Shown here: one piece after another, positions 1 through 6,965 of the stretch
Position numbering within the stretch: the stretch's first letter is position 1
Layout: the number at the start of each line of letters is the position of its first letter
NCBI GenBank assembly: GCA_025997155.1
Contig: BNUF01000093.1
Span: forward strand, 1-8,678
From: Clostridia bacterium
GTDB lineage: Bacteria; Bacillota; Clostridia; Lachnospirales; WQUN01
Length of the DNA stretch: 8,678 nucleotides
Direction of reading: 5' to 3'
Made by a program: the position numbers and the translations under genes
Notes under the pieces: generated by a model
The model's input: the letters and a program-made list of their open reading frames with translations, nothing else
Database searches by the model: none
Told to the model about the DNA's origin: nothing

Positions 1-765
1 TGTACCCAAAGCCCAAGCGCGTCGTCATATCTTCCGCCCGCGACCGCGCCGACGCTGACGATTCCGCCTGTGACAACGGCCGAAATTAAATACGCGGACT
101 TTGACCGCGCCGACGCGGGGGCGGCGCTCGAGCGGCTAAAGGCGGGCAACGCGAATTACGCGTCAAACAAGGCGAACAGCGCGAACACAACGGACACGGC
201 GCGTATACCTTTGGCGGACGGACAAAGCCCCTACGCGGTAATCGTAAGCTGTTCGGATTCGCGTGTCGCTCCCGAATATATCTTTGACGCGGGGCTTGGC
301 GAGGTTTTTGTTATCCGCACGGCGGGCAACGTCGTCGCGGACTTTGAACTCGGAAGCGTCGAATACGCGCTTGAGCATTTGCACACGCCGCTTGTGGTGG
401 TTATGGGGCATAGCGGGTGCGGAGCGGTCGCCGCCGCCGTCTCAGACAAACCCGCGGAGGGTTACATTGCCTTTATCGTCGACGAAATCAAGCCCGCCGT
501 CAACCAAAACGACAGCGCGGCGGAGGATTTTGTATCGAAATCGGAGGATTCAAACATTGAACAATCCGTGCTTAAAATCGAGAGTAATTTGAGCGAACTC
601 CTTGAACATACTGGAGCTAGGGTAGTCGGCGCGAAATATGACACGGCTAAAGGCGCTGTGGCTTTTTGGGATAGCGAAGACACAACGGCGACTGTCACCA
701 AAATTGCAAATATTTTCTTATTCATTTGTAAACTCCCTTATATACCTCTCGTTTATTACTATTAG
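1..765 (+). CDS. Beta-class carbonic anhydrase, 5' partial, possibly exported or lipoprotein
   Basis: A zinc enzyme that interconverts CO2 and bicarbonate. Counting from the in-frame GTG at 70, the beta-class motifs are present: CSDSR with Cys61 and Asp63, then HSGC with His114 and Cys117. Together these give the Cys-Asp-His-Cys zinc site, and VIRTAGNVV follows the first motif as in the family. The frame is open to base 1, and the GTG at 70 has no ribosome binding site, so the true start is probably outside the window. The 23 codons before it encode a Pro/Thr/Ser/Ala-rich linker starting CTQSPSASS. This resembles the segment after a lipobox cysteine, and secreted or lipoprotein beta enzymes are known in Firmicutes, but the signal peptide itself is not visible. 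The catalytic domain normally ends near VAFW (codons 197-200). Here a further 31-residue hydrophobic tail runs into the 3' end of argH, overlapping by 48 bases, and may reflect a frameshift. Enzyme class is certain; location in the cell is inference. Confidence 0.93.
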   Translation, partial: CTQSPSASSYLPPATAPTLTIPPVTTAEIKYADFDRADAGAALERLKAGNANYASNKANSANTTDTARIPLADGQSPYAVIVSCSDSRVAPEYIFDAGLGEVFVIRTAGNVVADFELGSVEYALEHLHTPLVVVMGHSGCGAVAAAVSDKPAEGYIAFIVDEIKPAVNQNDSAAEDFVSKSEDSNIEQSVLKIESNLSELLEHTGARVVGAKYDTAKGAVAFWDSEDTTATVTKIANIFLFICKLPYIPLVYYY

Positions 766-2100
766 TTCAAGCACGTTTTCTTTTGAGGGTCCGCCCTTCA
801 CCACGCGGGCGTTCACGCATTTTTCCAAGCTTATCGCGTCATAGATTTCCTCATTAAACAAAGGCGACAACTCTTTGTATTCAGCCATCGTCAGTTCTTC
901 CAACGATTTGTTATTGTTTATGCAATACAAAACCATTTTCCCGATAACCTCGTGCGCGTCGCGAAAGGGCATACCTTTTTTGACAAGCCAGTCCGCCGCG
1001 TCCGTGGCGTTCGTAAACCCGCCGCCTGCCGCCTTGTACATATTGCCCTTGTTAAATTTCGCCGTATCAATCATACCCGCGAATACGGGGAGTATCATTT
1101 TCACGGTGTCTATCGCGTCAAAAACGCCCTCCTTGTCCTCTTGCATATCCTTGTTGTACGCGAGCGGCAGTCCTTTCATAACCGTGAGAAGTCCCATAAG
1201 CCCGCCGTACACCCGCCCCGTTTTCCCGCGTATAAGTTCCGCCATATCGGGGTTTTTCTTTTGCGGCATAATGCTTGAACCCGTTGAATACGCGTCGTCA
1301 AGTTCGATGAACTTAAATTCGTGGCTTGCCCACAGAATTATCTCCTCGCAGAATCTGCTAAGGTGCATCATAATCAAAGACAAAGCGGCAAGCAAGTCCA
1401 CAAGAAAATCCCTGTCCGACACCCCGTCAAGGCTGTTTAGCGTGAGTGCGGAAAACCCGAGTTCCGCCGCGACAAAATCACGGTCAAGGGGGTAAGTCGT
1501 CGCGGCAAGCGCGCCCGAACCCAGCGGCATAACATCGGTGCGTCTGTAAGTATCGTTTAGCCTGTCGATATCCCGTTTAAACATTTCGATATACGCCAGA
1601 AGATGATGCGCCAGATTTATGGGCTGCGCCCTTTGCAAATGCGTATACCCCGGCATAATCGTGTCGGTATGTTCTTTCGCCGTATCGTTGAGTACGCGTA
1701 TTGTAGTTACCAAAAGCCGCCTGATTTCCGTAATCTCGTCCTTGACATACATACGAATATCGAGAGCTACTTGGTCGTTGCGGCTTCGCCCCGTGTGCAG
1801 GCGTTTTCCCGCCTCCCCAATCCGTTCCGAGAGTATTTTTTCGATATTCATATGAATATCCTCCGCACTCTCGTCAAACTCGATTTTCCCTTGTTCTATG
1901 TCCGCCAAAATCCCGCGAAGTCCCTCCGCGATACTTTCCGCGTCGCCGATAATCCCCTGTTTCGCGAGCATTTTCGCGTGGGCGATACTCCCGTTGATAT
2001 CCTGTTTGTACATACGTTTATCAAACGATATGGACGAATGGAAGTGGTCCGTTTTCTCGTCCGTTTGCGCGCAAAACCGCCCGCCCCATAGTTTTGACAT
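718..2100 (-). CDS. argH: Argininosuccinate lyase
   Basis: The last enzyme of arginine biosynthesis: it cleaves argininosuccinate to arginine and fumarate in the cytoplasm as a homotetramer. The 460-residue product has the usual family length. It begins MSKLWGGRF, the typical ArgH N-terminus. HTGRSRNDQ lies at 102-110, [10 protein letters not shown] with the catalytic histidine at 151-160, and the fumarase/lyase superfamily signature [12 protein letters not shown] at 274-285, whose GSS holds the catalytic serine of the mobile loop. I chose the start at 2100 rather than an in-frame ATG at 2112 because GAGGTG lies 7 bases before it and the upstream ATG overlaps that site. No argG or other arginine gene is adjacent. 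The gene lies downstream of hydA on the same strand but behind a hairpin terminator, and its 3' end overlaps the convergent carbonic anhydrase frame. Identification is secure. Confidence 0.97.
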   Translation of the reverse strand: MSKLWGGRFCAQTDEKTDHFHSSISFDKRMYKQDINGSIAHAKMLAKQGIIGDAESIAEGLRGILADIEQGKIEFDESAEDIHMNIEKILSERIGEAGKRLHTGRSRNDQVALDIRMYVKDEITEIRRLLVTTIRVLNDTAKEHTDTIMPGYTHLQRAQPINLAHHLLAYIEMFKRDIDRLNDTYRRTDVMPLGSGALAATTYPLDRDFVAAELGFSALTLNSLDGVSDRDFLVDLLAALSLIMMHLSRFCEEIILWASHEFKFIELDDAYSTGSSIMPQKKNPDMAELIRGKTGRVYGGLMGLLTVMKGLPLAYNKDMQEDKEGVFDAIDTVKMILPVFAGMIDTAKFNKGNMYKAAGGGFTNATDAADWLVKKGMPFRDAHEVIGKMVLYCINNNKSLEELTMAEYKELSPLFNEEIYDAISLEKCVNARVVKGGPSKENVLELIVINERYIREFTNE

Positions 2101-2104
2101 AAAG

Positions 2105-2110
2105 CACCTC
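2105..2110 (-). promoter_or_regulatory. Ribosome binding site that fixes the argH start
   Basis: On the minus strand this reads GAGGTG, followed by CTTT and ATG. It gives normal Shine-Dalgarno spacing to the ATG at 2100. The alternative in-frame ATG at 2112 sits on top of this site and has no comparable site of its own. Confidence 0.75.
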
Positions 2111-2118
2111 ATTCAGAT

Positions 2119-2151
2119 AAAACAGCTATCGGGATAACCGACAGCTGTTTT
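2119..2151 (-). terminator. Intrinsic terminator or attenuator between hydA and argH
   Basis: Two 14-base arms (2119-2132 and 2138-2151) flank a 5-base loop. In minus-strand RNA every position pairs, with one G-U wobble. In plus-strand RNA the same position is an A-C mismatch, so the structure favours leftward transcription out of hydA, whose stop codon is at 2158-2160. Only four U residues follow, partly within the arm, so termination may be leaky. The element ends 18 bases before the argH start, so any hyd transcript reaching argH must pass it. Confidence 0.8.
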
Positions 2152-2157
2152 TTTATT

Positions 2158-3891
2158 CTATAACTCGCGTTTTGAGTAGGTGGTGTGTAACAAATGGTGA
2201 GCCTTTTCGCTGTACGGCGCGTCAAGGAACTCGTCATACAATCTCTGTATGTCGGGGTTGAGATGAGACATACGGATTGGTTTTTCTCTATCCTCTTCAA
2301 ACAACGCGTTTGCGCGGCGTTTGATAATTGAGTAGTCGTTGTGGTGTGTCGGCTGACCGCCGCCGCCGACGCAGCCGCCGGGGCAAGCCATAATCTCAAT
2401 CGCGTGGTATTCGGCTTTTTTGTCGCGGACGTCCTCAAGGAGTTTGCGGGCGTTGCCCAAACCGTTAGCAATCGCAATGTTGAGTTTCGTCCCCGCGACC
2501 TCGACTGTCGCGACGCGAACGCCTTTCATACCGCGAAGTTCCTCAAAATCGACTTTGCCCGAATCGCTTTTTGTAAGCCACGCGTTCGCGGTGCGAACAG
2601 CCGCCTCGATAACGCCGCCCGTCGTGCCGAAGATAACGGACGCACCCGTCGACTCGCCGAAAGGCGAATCAAAATCTTCGTCGGGAAGTTCGTTGAAGGT
2701 AAGCCCCGCCTCACGAACCATAGCCGCAAGCTCGCGTGTCGAGATAACATAGTCGACGTTCTGGTATTCTTTTTCGGACAATTCTGAACGGTTTGCCTCG
2801 TATTTTTTGGCAAGACAAGGCATAACGGAAACGACGACGATTTTTTTGGGGTCGATGCCGAGTTTTTCCGCAAGGTAAGTTTTGGCAACCGCGCCGAACA
2901 TTTCGTGAGGGGATTTGCAGGTTGACGGAATTTCAAGGAGTTCAGGGAACTGGTGTTCGATGAATTTTACCCACGCGGGACAGCAGCTCGTAAGTATCGG
3001 GAGAGGTCCGCCGTTTTGAAGTCGGTGTATCAATTCGGACGCTTCTTCCATAATCGTGAGGTCGGCGGCGAAATCCGTGTCCATTACCTTGTCAAAGCCA
3101 AGGCGGCGCAACGCCGACACCATTTTGCCCGTGACCCGCGTGCCGACAGGCAAGCCGAATTCTTCGCCGAGGGCGACGCGAACGGCGGGAGCGGTCTGCA
3201 CGATTACGAATTTATCGGGGTCGTTTAACACTCCCCATACGTTAGGGATATCGTTTACGAAAGTGAGAGCTCCTGTCGGGCAAACGCTCGCGCATTGTCC
3301 GCAGAAGGTGCAGGACGTGTCAAGAAGAGGGTTGTCGAACGCTGTCGAGATAACAGTTTCAAAACCGCGGTTCACGGCGGAGTACACGCCGACTGTCTGA
3401 ACGTCGTTACACATAGTCTCGCAGCGGCGGCAAAGTATGCATTTATTCGGGTCGCGAACGAGAGAGTAGCTAGACGTGTCTTTCGGGTGTTTGGAGTGAA
3501 CGCCTTGGTATCGGATTTCGCGGACTCCTAAATCAGCCGCGAGAGTCTGCAAGTCGCAGGTACGGTTTTTCGCGCAAATGAGACAGTCGGACGGGTGGTT
3601 CGAGAGAAGAAGTTCGACGACGGTGCGGCGGGCGCGAACGGCGCGCTGGGTGTTGGTGTGGATTACCATACCTTCTGTGACCGCTGTGGAGCAGGACGGC
3701 GCTAAGGCGCGTCTCCCCGCGACTTCGACCATACAGACGCGGCAGGTACCGACTTTGTTCACCATTGAAATGTCGTGTAAATCAAGGTGGCACAATGTCG
3801 GGATATGAATACCGACTTGTTTTGCCGCGTCTAAAATGGTGCTGCCCGGCTCAACCGCTACATTTATATTGTTTATAGTTACGTTTATCAC
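2158..3891 (-). CDS. hydA: NADH-linked [FeFe]-hydrogenase catalytic subunit HydA
   Basis: The H2-forming and H2-oxidising subunit of a cytoplasmic HydABC complex. From the GTG at 3891 it has 577 residues. In order these are: a ferredoxin-type [2Fe-2S] domain (Cys34, 50, 53, 67); a His-Cys [4Fe-4S] site (His99, Cys103, 106, 112); two [4Fe-4S] sites (Cys151, 154, 157, 161 and Cys194, 197, 200, 204); then the H-cluster domain. The three H-cluster signatures are TSCCPAW (301-307), MPCLAKKYE (357-365) and MACPGGCVGGGGQP (501-514). Ligands are Cys304, 359, 503 and 507, with Cys303 in the position of the known proton-relay cysteine; the spacing equals that of clostridial CpI. The C-terminus (about 538-572) carries the small-subunit-like motif ending HHLLHTTY. 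I chose GTG because AAGGAGG lies 8 bases before it; a longer frame from 3966 would run into hydB. It is the last gene of the hydCBA operon, 14 bases after hydB. Confidence 0.96.
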   Translation of the reverse strand: MINVTINNINVAVEPGSTILDAAKQVGIHIPTLCHLDLHDISMVNKVGTCRVCMVEVAGRRALAPSCSTAVTEGMVIHTNTQRAVRARRTVVELLLSNHPSDCLICAKNRTCDLQTLAADLGVREIRYQGVHSKHPKDTSSYSLVRDPNKCILCRRCETMCNDVQTVGVYSAVNRGFETVISTAFDNPLLDTSCTFCGQCASVCPTGALTFVNDIPNVWGVLNDPDKFVIVQTAPAVRVALGEEFGLPVGTRVTGKMVSALRRLGFDKVMDTDFAADLTIMEEASELIHRLQNGGPLPILTSCCPAWVKFIEHQFPELLEIPSTCKSPHEMFGAVAKTYLAEKLGIDPKKIVVVSVMPCLAKKYEANRSELSEKEYQNVDYVISTRELAAMVREAGLTFNELPDEDFDSPFGESTGASVIFGTTGGVIEAAVRTANAWLTKSDSGKVDFEELRGMKGVRVATVEVAGTKLNIAIANGLGNARKLLEDVRDKKAEYHAIEIMACPGGCVGGGGQPTHHNDYSIIKRRANALFEEDREKPIRMSHLNPDIQRLYDEFLDAPYSEKAHHLLHTTYSKREL

Positions 3892-3899
3892 AAGTTTTG

Positions 3900-3906
3900 C
3901 CTCCTT
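3900..3906 (-). promoter_or_regulatory. Ribosome binding site that fixes the GTG start of hydA
   Basis: On the minus strand this reads AAGGAGG, 8 bases before the GTG at 3891. Its first base is shared with the hydB stop codon (3906-3908), so translation of the two genes is closely linked. It rules out the longer reading frame that would begin inside hydB at 3966. Confidence 0.88.
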
Positions 3907-5786
3907 TATTGGCGCACAATGGCTTTTTTCGGGCATTTTCCAAAGCAAACGCCGCACTTCACGCACTTTTCGCTGTCGATTGTGTATTTGCCTTTGAGTT
4001 CGCCCGAGATACAGCTAACGGGGCAGTTCTTCGCGCAGATAGAGCAACCGATACATTTTTCGGGGTCGACGATATATTTAAGCAAGTCGACGCATTTGCC
4101 CGAGGGGCATTTTTTGTCGCGGACGTGAGCAAGGTATTCGTCATAGAAATATTTGAGGGTAGACAAAACGGGATTCGGAGCGGTTTGTCCGAGTGCGCAA
4201 AGGGACGCGTCCTGTATAACCTCGCTCAAATCTTTGAGTTCCTGCAAATCCTGTTCCGTGCCGTTGCCCTTGGTAATTTTTTCAAGGATTTCAAGAAGAC
4301 GGCGGTTGCCCACACGGCAAGGAGTACATTTGCCGCAGGATTCCTCGACTGTAAATTCGAGGTAATATTTGGCGATATTCACCATACAGTCGTTCTCGTC
4401 CATAACAATCATACCGCCCGACCCCATCATCGAACCGACGGACTGAAGCGAGTCATAGTCTATTTTAAGGTCAAGCTGAGACGCGGGGATACAGCCGCCG
4501 GAGGGGCCGCCCGTTTGAACCGCCTTAAACGCCTTGCCGCCTCTAACGCCGCCGCCCACCTCATATATAATGTCGCGGAGGGGGATACCCATAGGCACTT
4601 CCACAAGCCCGACGTTGTTGATTTGTCCCGCGAGCGCGAAAACTTTCGTACCCGCCGATTTTTCCGTGCCGATACTCTTGAACCAATCCGCGCCGTTGAT
4701 GATAATTTGCGGAATGTTCGCCCACGTCTCGACGTTGTTTACGTTAGACGGTTTGTTCCAAAGCCCTGCCTGCGCGGGGAAAGGAGGTTTCATACGGGGT
4801 TCTCCGCGCAGACCCTGTACGGAGTTCATAAGAGCCGTTTCCTCTCCGCAGACGAACGCGCCCGCGCCAAGGCTCAAGCTTACTTTGAAACTGAAGTCCG
4901 TGCCGAAAATGCCTTCGCCCAAAAGCCCTTTTTCCTCGGCTTGTTTGATTGCGATTTTGAGCCGCTCAACCGCAAGGGGGTATTCGGCGCGGATATAGAT
5001 AACGCCCTCGTTCGAGCCGATTGCGTATCCGCAGATAGCCATTGCCTCAAGAACGCTGTTGGGGTCGCCCTCAAGGATAGACCTATCCATAAACGCTCCC
5101 GGGTCGCCCTCGTCCGCGTTGCAGATTACGTATTTTTTGTCGCCGTCGCTTCTGTACGCCATTTCCCATTTAAAACCCGTGGAAACGCCCGCGCCCCCGC
5201 GTCCGCGCAAACCGCTGTCTTTGATAAGTTTTATTACGTCCTCGCGGGAGATTTCGGTAAGAGCCTTGCCGAGAGCCTGATAGCCGCCCAGAGAAATGTA
5301 GTCGTTAATGTCCTCCGGGTTTATGATGCCGCAGTTGCGGAGGGCGATACGCTGCTGGCTTTTGTAGAAAGGAATCTGGTCGTGGCGCGTAACGGGTTCG
5401 TTCGTTTCGGGGGTGTGATAGAGAAGTCGTTCAATAGTCTCGCTTTTGTCAACGCTTTCGATAAGTTCGTTCACGTCGTTTAGGGTAACTTTCACATAAA
5501 AAATATCGTCGGGGAAAACTTTCACAATCGGACCCTGTTCGCAGAACCCGAAACAGCCCGTCTTGATTACTTGGATTTGTTCGCCCAAACCTCTGCTGTT
5601 AAGTTCTTCCTGTATTTTGGCGTGAATCTCGTTCGATTCCGACGACATACAGCCCGTACCGCCGCAAACAAGGATATGTTTTCTGTACTTTCCTGAACCT
5701 TGCTCAAATTTGACGCGGAGTTCGGTTGCGCCCTGTACACTTTGCTGTAAATTTTTGAGTTCGTCCAAAGATTTTATTTTTGACAT
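3906..5786 (-). CDS. hydB: NADH-binding, FMN-containing hydrogenase subunit HydB (NuoF-like)
   Basis: The diaphorase subunit that exchanges electrons between NAD(H) and the iron-sulfur chain of the hydrogenase; in characterised HydABC complexes it is the proposed bifurcation site. The 626-residue product starts with a thioredoxin-like [2Fe-2S] domain (Cys41, 46, 78, 82). Next is the NuoF core with the FMN and NADH motifs GLRGRGGAGVSTGFKW (192-207), NADEGDPGAFMDR (223-235) and GAGAFVCGEETALMNS (307-322). A [4Fe-4S] site follows (Cys484, 487, 490, 530), then a C-terminal two-cluster ferredoxin domain (Cys578, 581, 584, 588 and Cys608, 611, 614, 618). His554, Cys560 and Cys565 between the last two parts might bind metal; that is inference. 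The N- and C-terminal iron-sulfur additions separate it from plain complex I NuoF. The ATG overlaps the hydC stop by one base (TAATG), with AGGAGG 9 bases upstream, so the two are probably translationally coupled. Confidence 0.95.
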   Translation of the reverse strand: MSKIKSLDELKNLQQSVQGATELRVKFEQGSGKYRKHILVCGGTGCMSSESNEIHAKIQEELNSRGLGEQIQVIKTGCFGFCEQGPIVKVFPDDIFYVKVTLNDVNELIESVDKSETIERLLYHTPETNEPVTRHDQIPFYKSQQRIALRNCGIINPEDINDYISLGGYQALGKALTEISREDVIKLIKDSGLRGRGGAGVSTGFKWEMAYRSDGDKKYVICNADEGDPGAFMDRSILEGDPNSVLEAMAICGYAIGSNEGVIYIRAEYPLAVERLKIAIKQAEEKGLLGEGIFGTDFSFKVSLSLGAGAFVCGEETALMNSVQGLRGEPRMKPPFPAQAGLWNKPSNVNNVETWANIPQIIINGADWFKSIGTEKSAGTKVFALAGQINNVGLVEVPMGIPLRDIIYEVGGGVRGGKAFKAVQTGGPSGGCIPASQLDLKIDYDSLQSVGSMMGSGGMIVMDENDCMVNIAKYYLEFTVEESCGKCTPCRVGNRRLLEILEKITKGNGTEQDLQELKDLSEVIQDASLCALGQTAPNPVLSTLKYFYDEYLAHVRDKKCPSGKCVDLLKYIVDPEKCIGCSICAKNCPVSCISGELKGKYTIDSEKCVKCGVCFGKCPKKAIVRQ

Positions 5787-6262
5787 TACGCGTTACCTCC
5801 TACGTCTTTCAGAATATTGTCAACGTCCTTGACCGTTACTCTGCCGTACACCTTGCCGTTCACCGTGACGACGGGAGCGAGCCCGCAAGCGCCAACGCAG
5901 CGGATGGAGTCGAGAGAGTACAGTTTGTCCTCCGAAGTTTCGCCGACGCCGATACCGAGCCGTTTTGAAAACTCGTCCGCAATGTCGCCCGAGCCGCGTA
6001 CAAAGCACGCCGTACCCAAACAGACGCTGATTTTATTCTTGCCTTTTGGTTTTGTGTTGAAGAACGAATAAAACGTAACCACGCCGTAAACCTTAGACGC
6101 GGGAACGCGAAGTCTGTGCGCTATGTGGTTTTGCACCTCTGTCGGCAGCCAACCGACTATGTTCTGTGCTTTGTGCAAAACAACGATGAGTTTGCCCTCA
6201 AGCGAATCGAGAGTGTCAATAAACCCGTCAAGTTCCGCAATCTGCGGGGAAAATTCTGACAT
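5786..6262 (-). CDS. hydC: NuoE-like [2Fe-2S] hydrogenase subunit HydC
   Basis: The small electron-transfer subunit that partners HydB, homologous to complex I NuoE (24 kDa). The product has 158 residues: a helical N-terminal part including GWLPTEVQNHIA (37-48) and the YGVVTFYSFF segment (59-68), then a thioredoxin-like [2Fe-2S] domain with Cys81 and Cys86 (CLGTAC) and Cys122 and Cys126 (CVGAC). Length and motif order match the family. AAGGAGG stands 8 bases before the ATG at 6262. It is the first gene of the operon, and the order hydC-hydB-hydA is the one known from other trimeric enzymes. The 96 bases upstream hold a possible promoter. On sequence alone it could be called NuoE; the neighbouring hydB and hydA decide the assignment. 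Confidence 0.94.
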   Translation of the reverse strand: MSEFSPQIAELDGFIDTLDSLEGKLIVVLHKAQNIVGWLPTEVQNHIAHRLRVPASKVYGVVTFYSFFNTKPKGKNKISVCLGTACFVRGSGDIADEFSKRLGIGVGETSEDKLYSLDSIRCVGACGLAPVVTVNGKVYGRVTVKDVDNILKDVGGNA

Positions 6263-6270
6263 TTAGTAGA

Positions 6271-6277
6271 CCTCCTT
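6271..6277 (-). promoter_or_regulatory. Ribosome binding site of hydC
   Basis: On the minus strand this reads AAGGAGG, 8 bases before the ATG at 6262. It is a near-perfect match to the end of 16S rRNA, consistent with strong translation of the first operon gene. Confidence 0.85.
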
Positions 6278-6312
6278 GAAATTTATAAAAAACCGTATTA
6301 TCTACGCCTTTA

Positions 6313-6318
6313 AGTATA
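6313..6318 (-). promoter_or_regulatory. Possible -10 element of the hydCBA operon
   Basis: On the minus strand this reads TATACT inside an AT-rich gap, 51 bases before the hydC start codon. No good -35 box lies 16-18 bases upstream; that region is a run of eight T after GTAGCA. The box could be real with an activator or could be chance in AT-rich DNA. The 96-base gap (6263-6358) between hydC and the DivIVA-like gene otherwise holds only the hydC ribosome binding site and the T run. Confidence 0.35.
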
Positions 6319-6358
6319 CAATAATCCGAAAAAAAATGCTACTCGTTTAATAAAATTT

Positions 6359-6859
6359 TTAATTTTGGTTTTGGGCGAAAAACTGCTGACGCGCAAGGTA
6401 ACTGTCGTCGTCGGATTCGACCTCGTTCTGGGCGGGTTTAGTCTCTTGTTTTGGATAGTCGAGGAGTTTCTCGATTTCTTCGATGGAATTATAAACAGAC
6501 TGGAAATCGTGTTTTTTGGAGTCCTCTAAAAAGCCCGAAACAACAAGCGCGAAGTCGGACTGGAATTTTTTTACCGCTTCTTTTTGCTTGCCTAGTATCG
6601 ATTTAAGTTCGCCTAACTGTTCATACGCCTGTTTGCGTAAATTGTCAGCCGTCCCCCGCGCCTCGTTCACTATATCGGAGGCCTCGGCGGCGGCGGTGCT
6701 TTTCATATTATCGGCGGCTATGGACGCGTTTATTATGGCGTTTTTTATCGCGGCGTCTTTATCTTTGTAACTCTTCAGTACAGCCTCGAGGTCGTTGATG
6801 TAATTGTCAACGGCGCTCGGGTCGTAGCCTTTCTTTACGATATTGAACTTGTCTGTCAT
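6359..6859 (-). CDS. DivIVA-domain coiled-coil protein
   Basis: A 166-residue protein with a DivIVA/GpsB-like N-terminus: FNIVKKGYDPSAVDNYINDL (5-24) fits the F-x(5)-GYD-x(2)-VD-x-Y pattern of the membrane-targeting domain. A long, Ala/Lys/Glu-rich, probably coiled-coil helix spans roughly 24-133, and the tail from about 137 is acidic and glutamine-rich, probably disordered. Proteins of this type assemble at curved membrane or division sites in Gram-positive bacteria; which partner this one serves cannot be read from sequence. It is shorter than the main DivIVA cell-division protein, so I give no gene symbol. I chose the ATG at 6859 because AGGAGGG lies 7 bases upstream; a TTG at 6865 would be only a few bases from that site. 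It is divergent from tadA and lies upstream of hydC on the same strand, with no clear terminator in between. Confidence 0.8.
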   Translation of the reverse strand: MTDKFNIVKKGYDPSAVDNYINDLEAVLKSYKDKDAAIKNAIINASIAADNMKSTAAAEASDIVNEARGTADNLRKQAYEQLGELKSILGKQKEAVKKFQSDFALVVSGFLEDSKKHDFQSVYNSIEEIEKLLDYPKQETKPAQNEVESDDDSYLARQQFFAQNQN

Positions 6860-6889
6860 ACGCAAACCCTCCTAATATATAGCTCCTTG

Positions 6890-6898
6890 AGTATATCA
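6890..6898 (-). promoter_or_regulatory. Probable extended -10 promoter of the DivIVA-like gene
   Basis: On the minus strand this reads TGATATACT: the TATACT hexamer with the TG of an extended -10 box one base upstream. It lies 30 bases before the ATG at 6859. The hexamer 17 bases further upstream (TATACG) is a poor -35 box, which extended -10 promoters tolerate. Confidence 0.6.
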
Positions 6899-6930
6899 CA
6901 TTTTGTTTTTTTCGTATACACTAATATTTT

Positions 6931-6959
6931 TTGACAAACTTGCGTCTGAATATTATACT
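6931..6959 (+). promoter_or_regulatory. Sigma-A type promoter of tadA
   Basis: TTGACA at 6931-6936 is a perfect -35 box. A 17-base spacer leads to TATACT at 6954-6959, five of six matches to the -10 consensus. The DNA just upstream is AT-rich with T runs and may act as an UP element. Transcription should start about 6965-6967, right at the tadA ATG at 6966. It is back to back with the DivIVA-like promoter, about 35 bases apart. Confidence 0.88.
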
Positions 6960-6965
6960 TATGAT

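Noticed and set aside
3892..3966. A 25-residue N-terminal extension of HydA starting at 3966
   Set aside because: It would lie inside the hydB 3' end. The GTG at 3891 has an ideal ribosome binding site and begins the ferredoxin domain exactly where the family does.
3897..5483. A 528-codon open frame on the plus strand opposite hydB, and a 206-codon frame opposite argH (875-1495)
   Set aside because: Both lie antisense to genes with complete, motif-rich families. Their products are rich in Ala, Arg, Phe and Val or Ser without recognisable domains, as expected from codon bias of the GC-rich sense genes.
6263..6358. A redox-sensor Rex operator upstream of hydC
   Set aside because: Rex commonly controls fermentation genes in Clostridia, so I looked for the TTGT...ACAA type palindrome. 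I found only a short GTATAC palindrome, which is part of the -10-like box, so there is no support.
6903..6965. A longer tadA N-terminus starting at 6903 (MFFSYTLIFF)
   Set aside because: This stretch contains the -35 and -10 boxes of the tadA promoter and has no counterpart in the TadA family.
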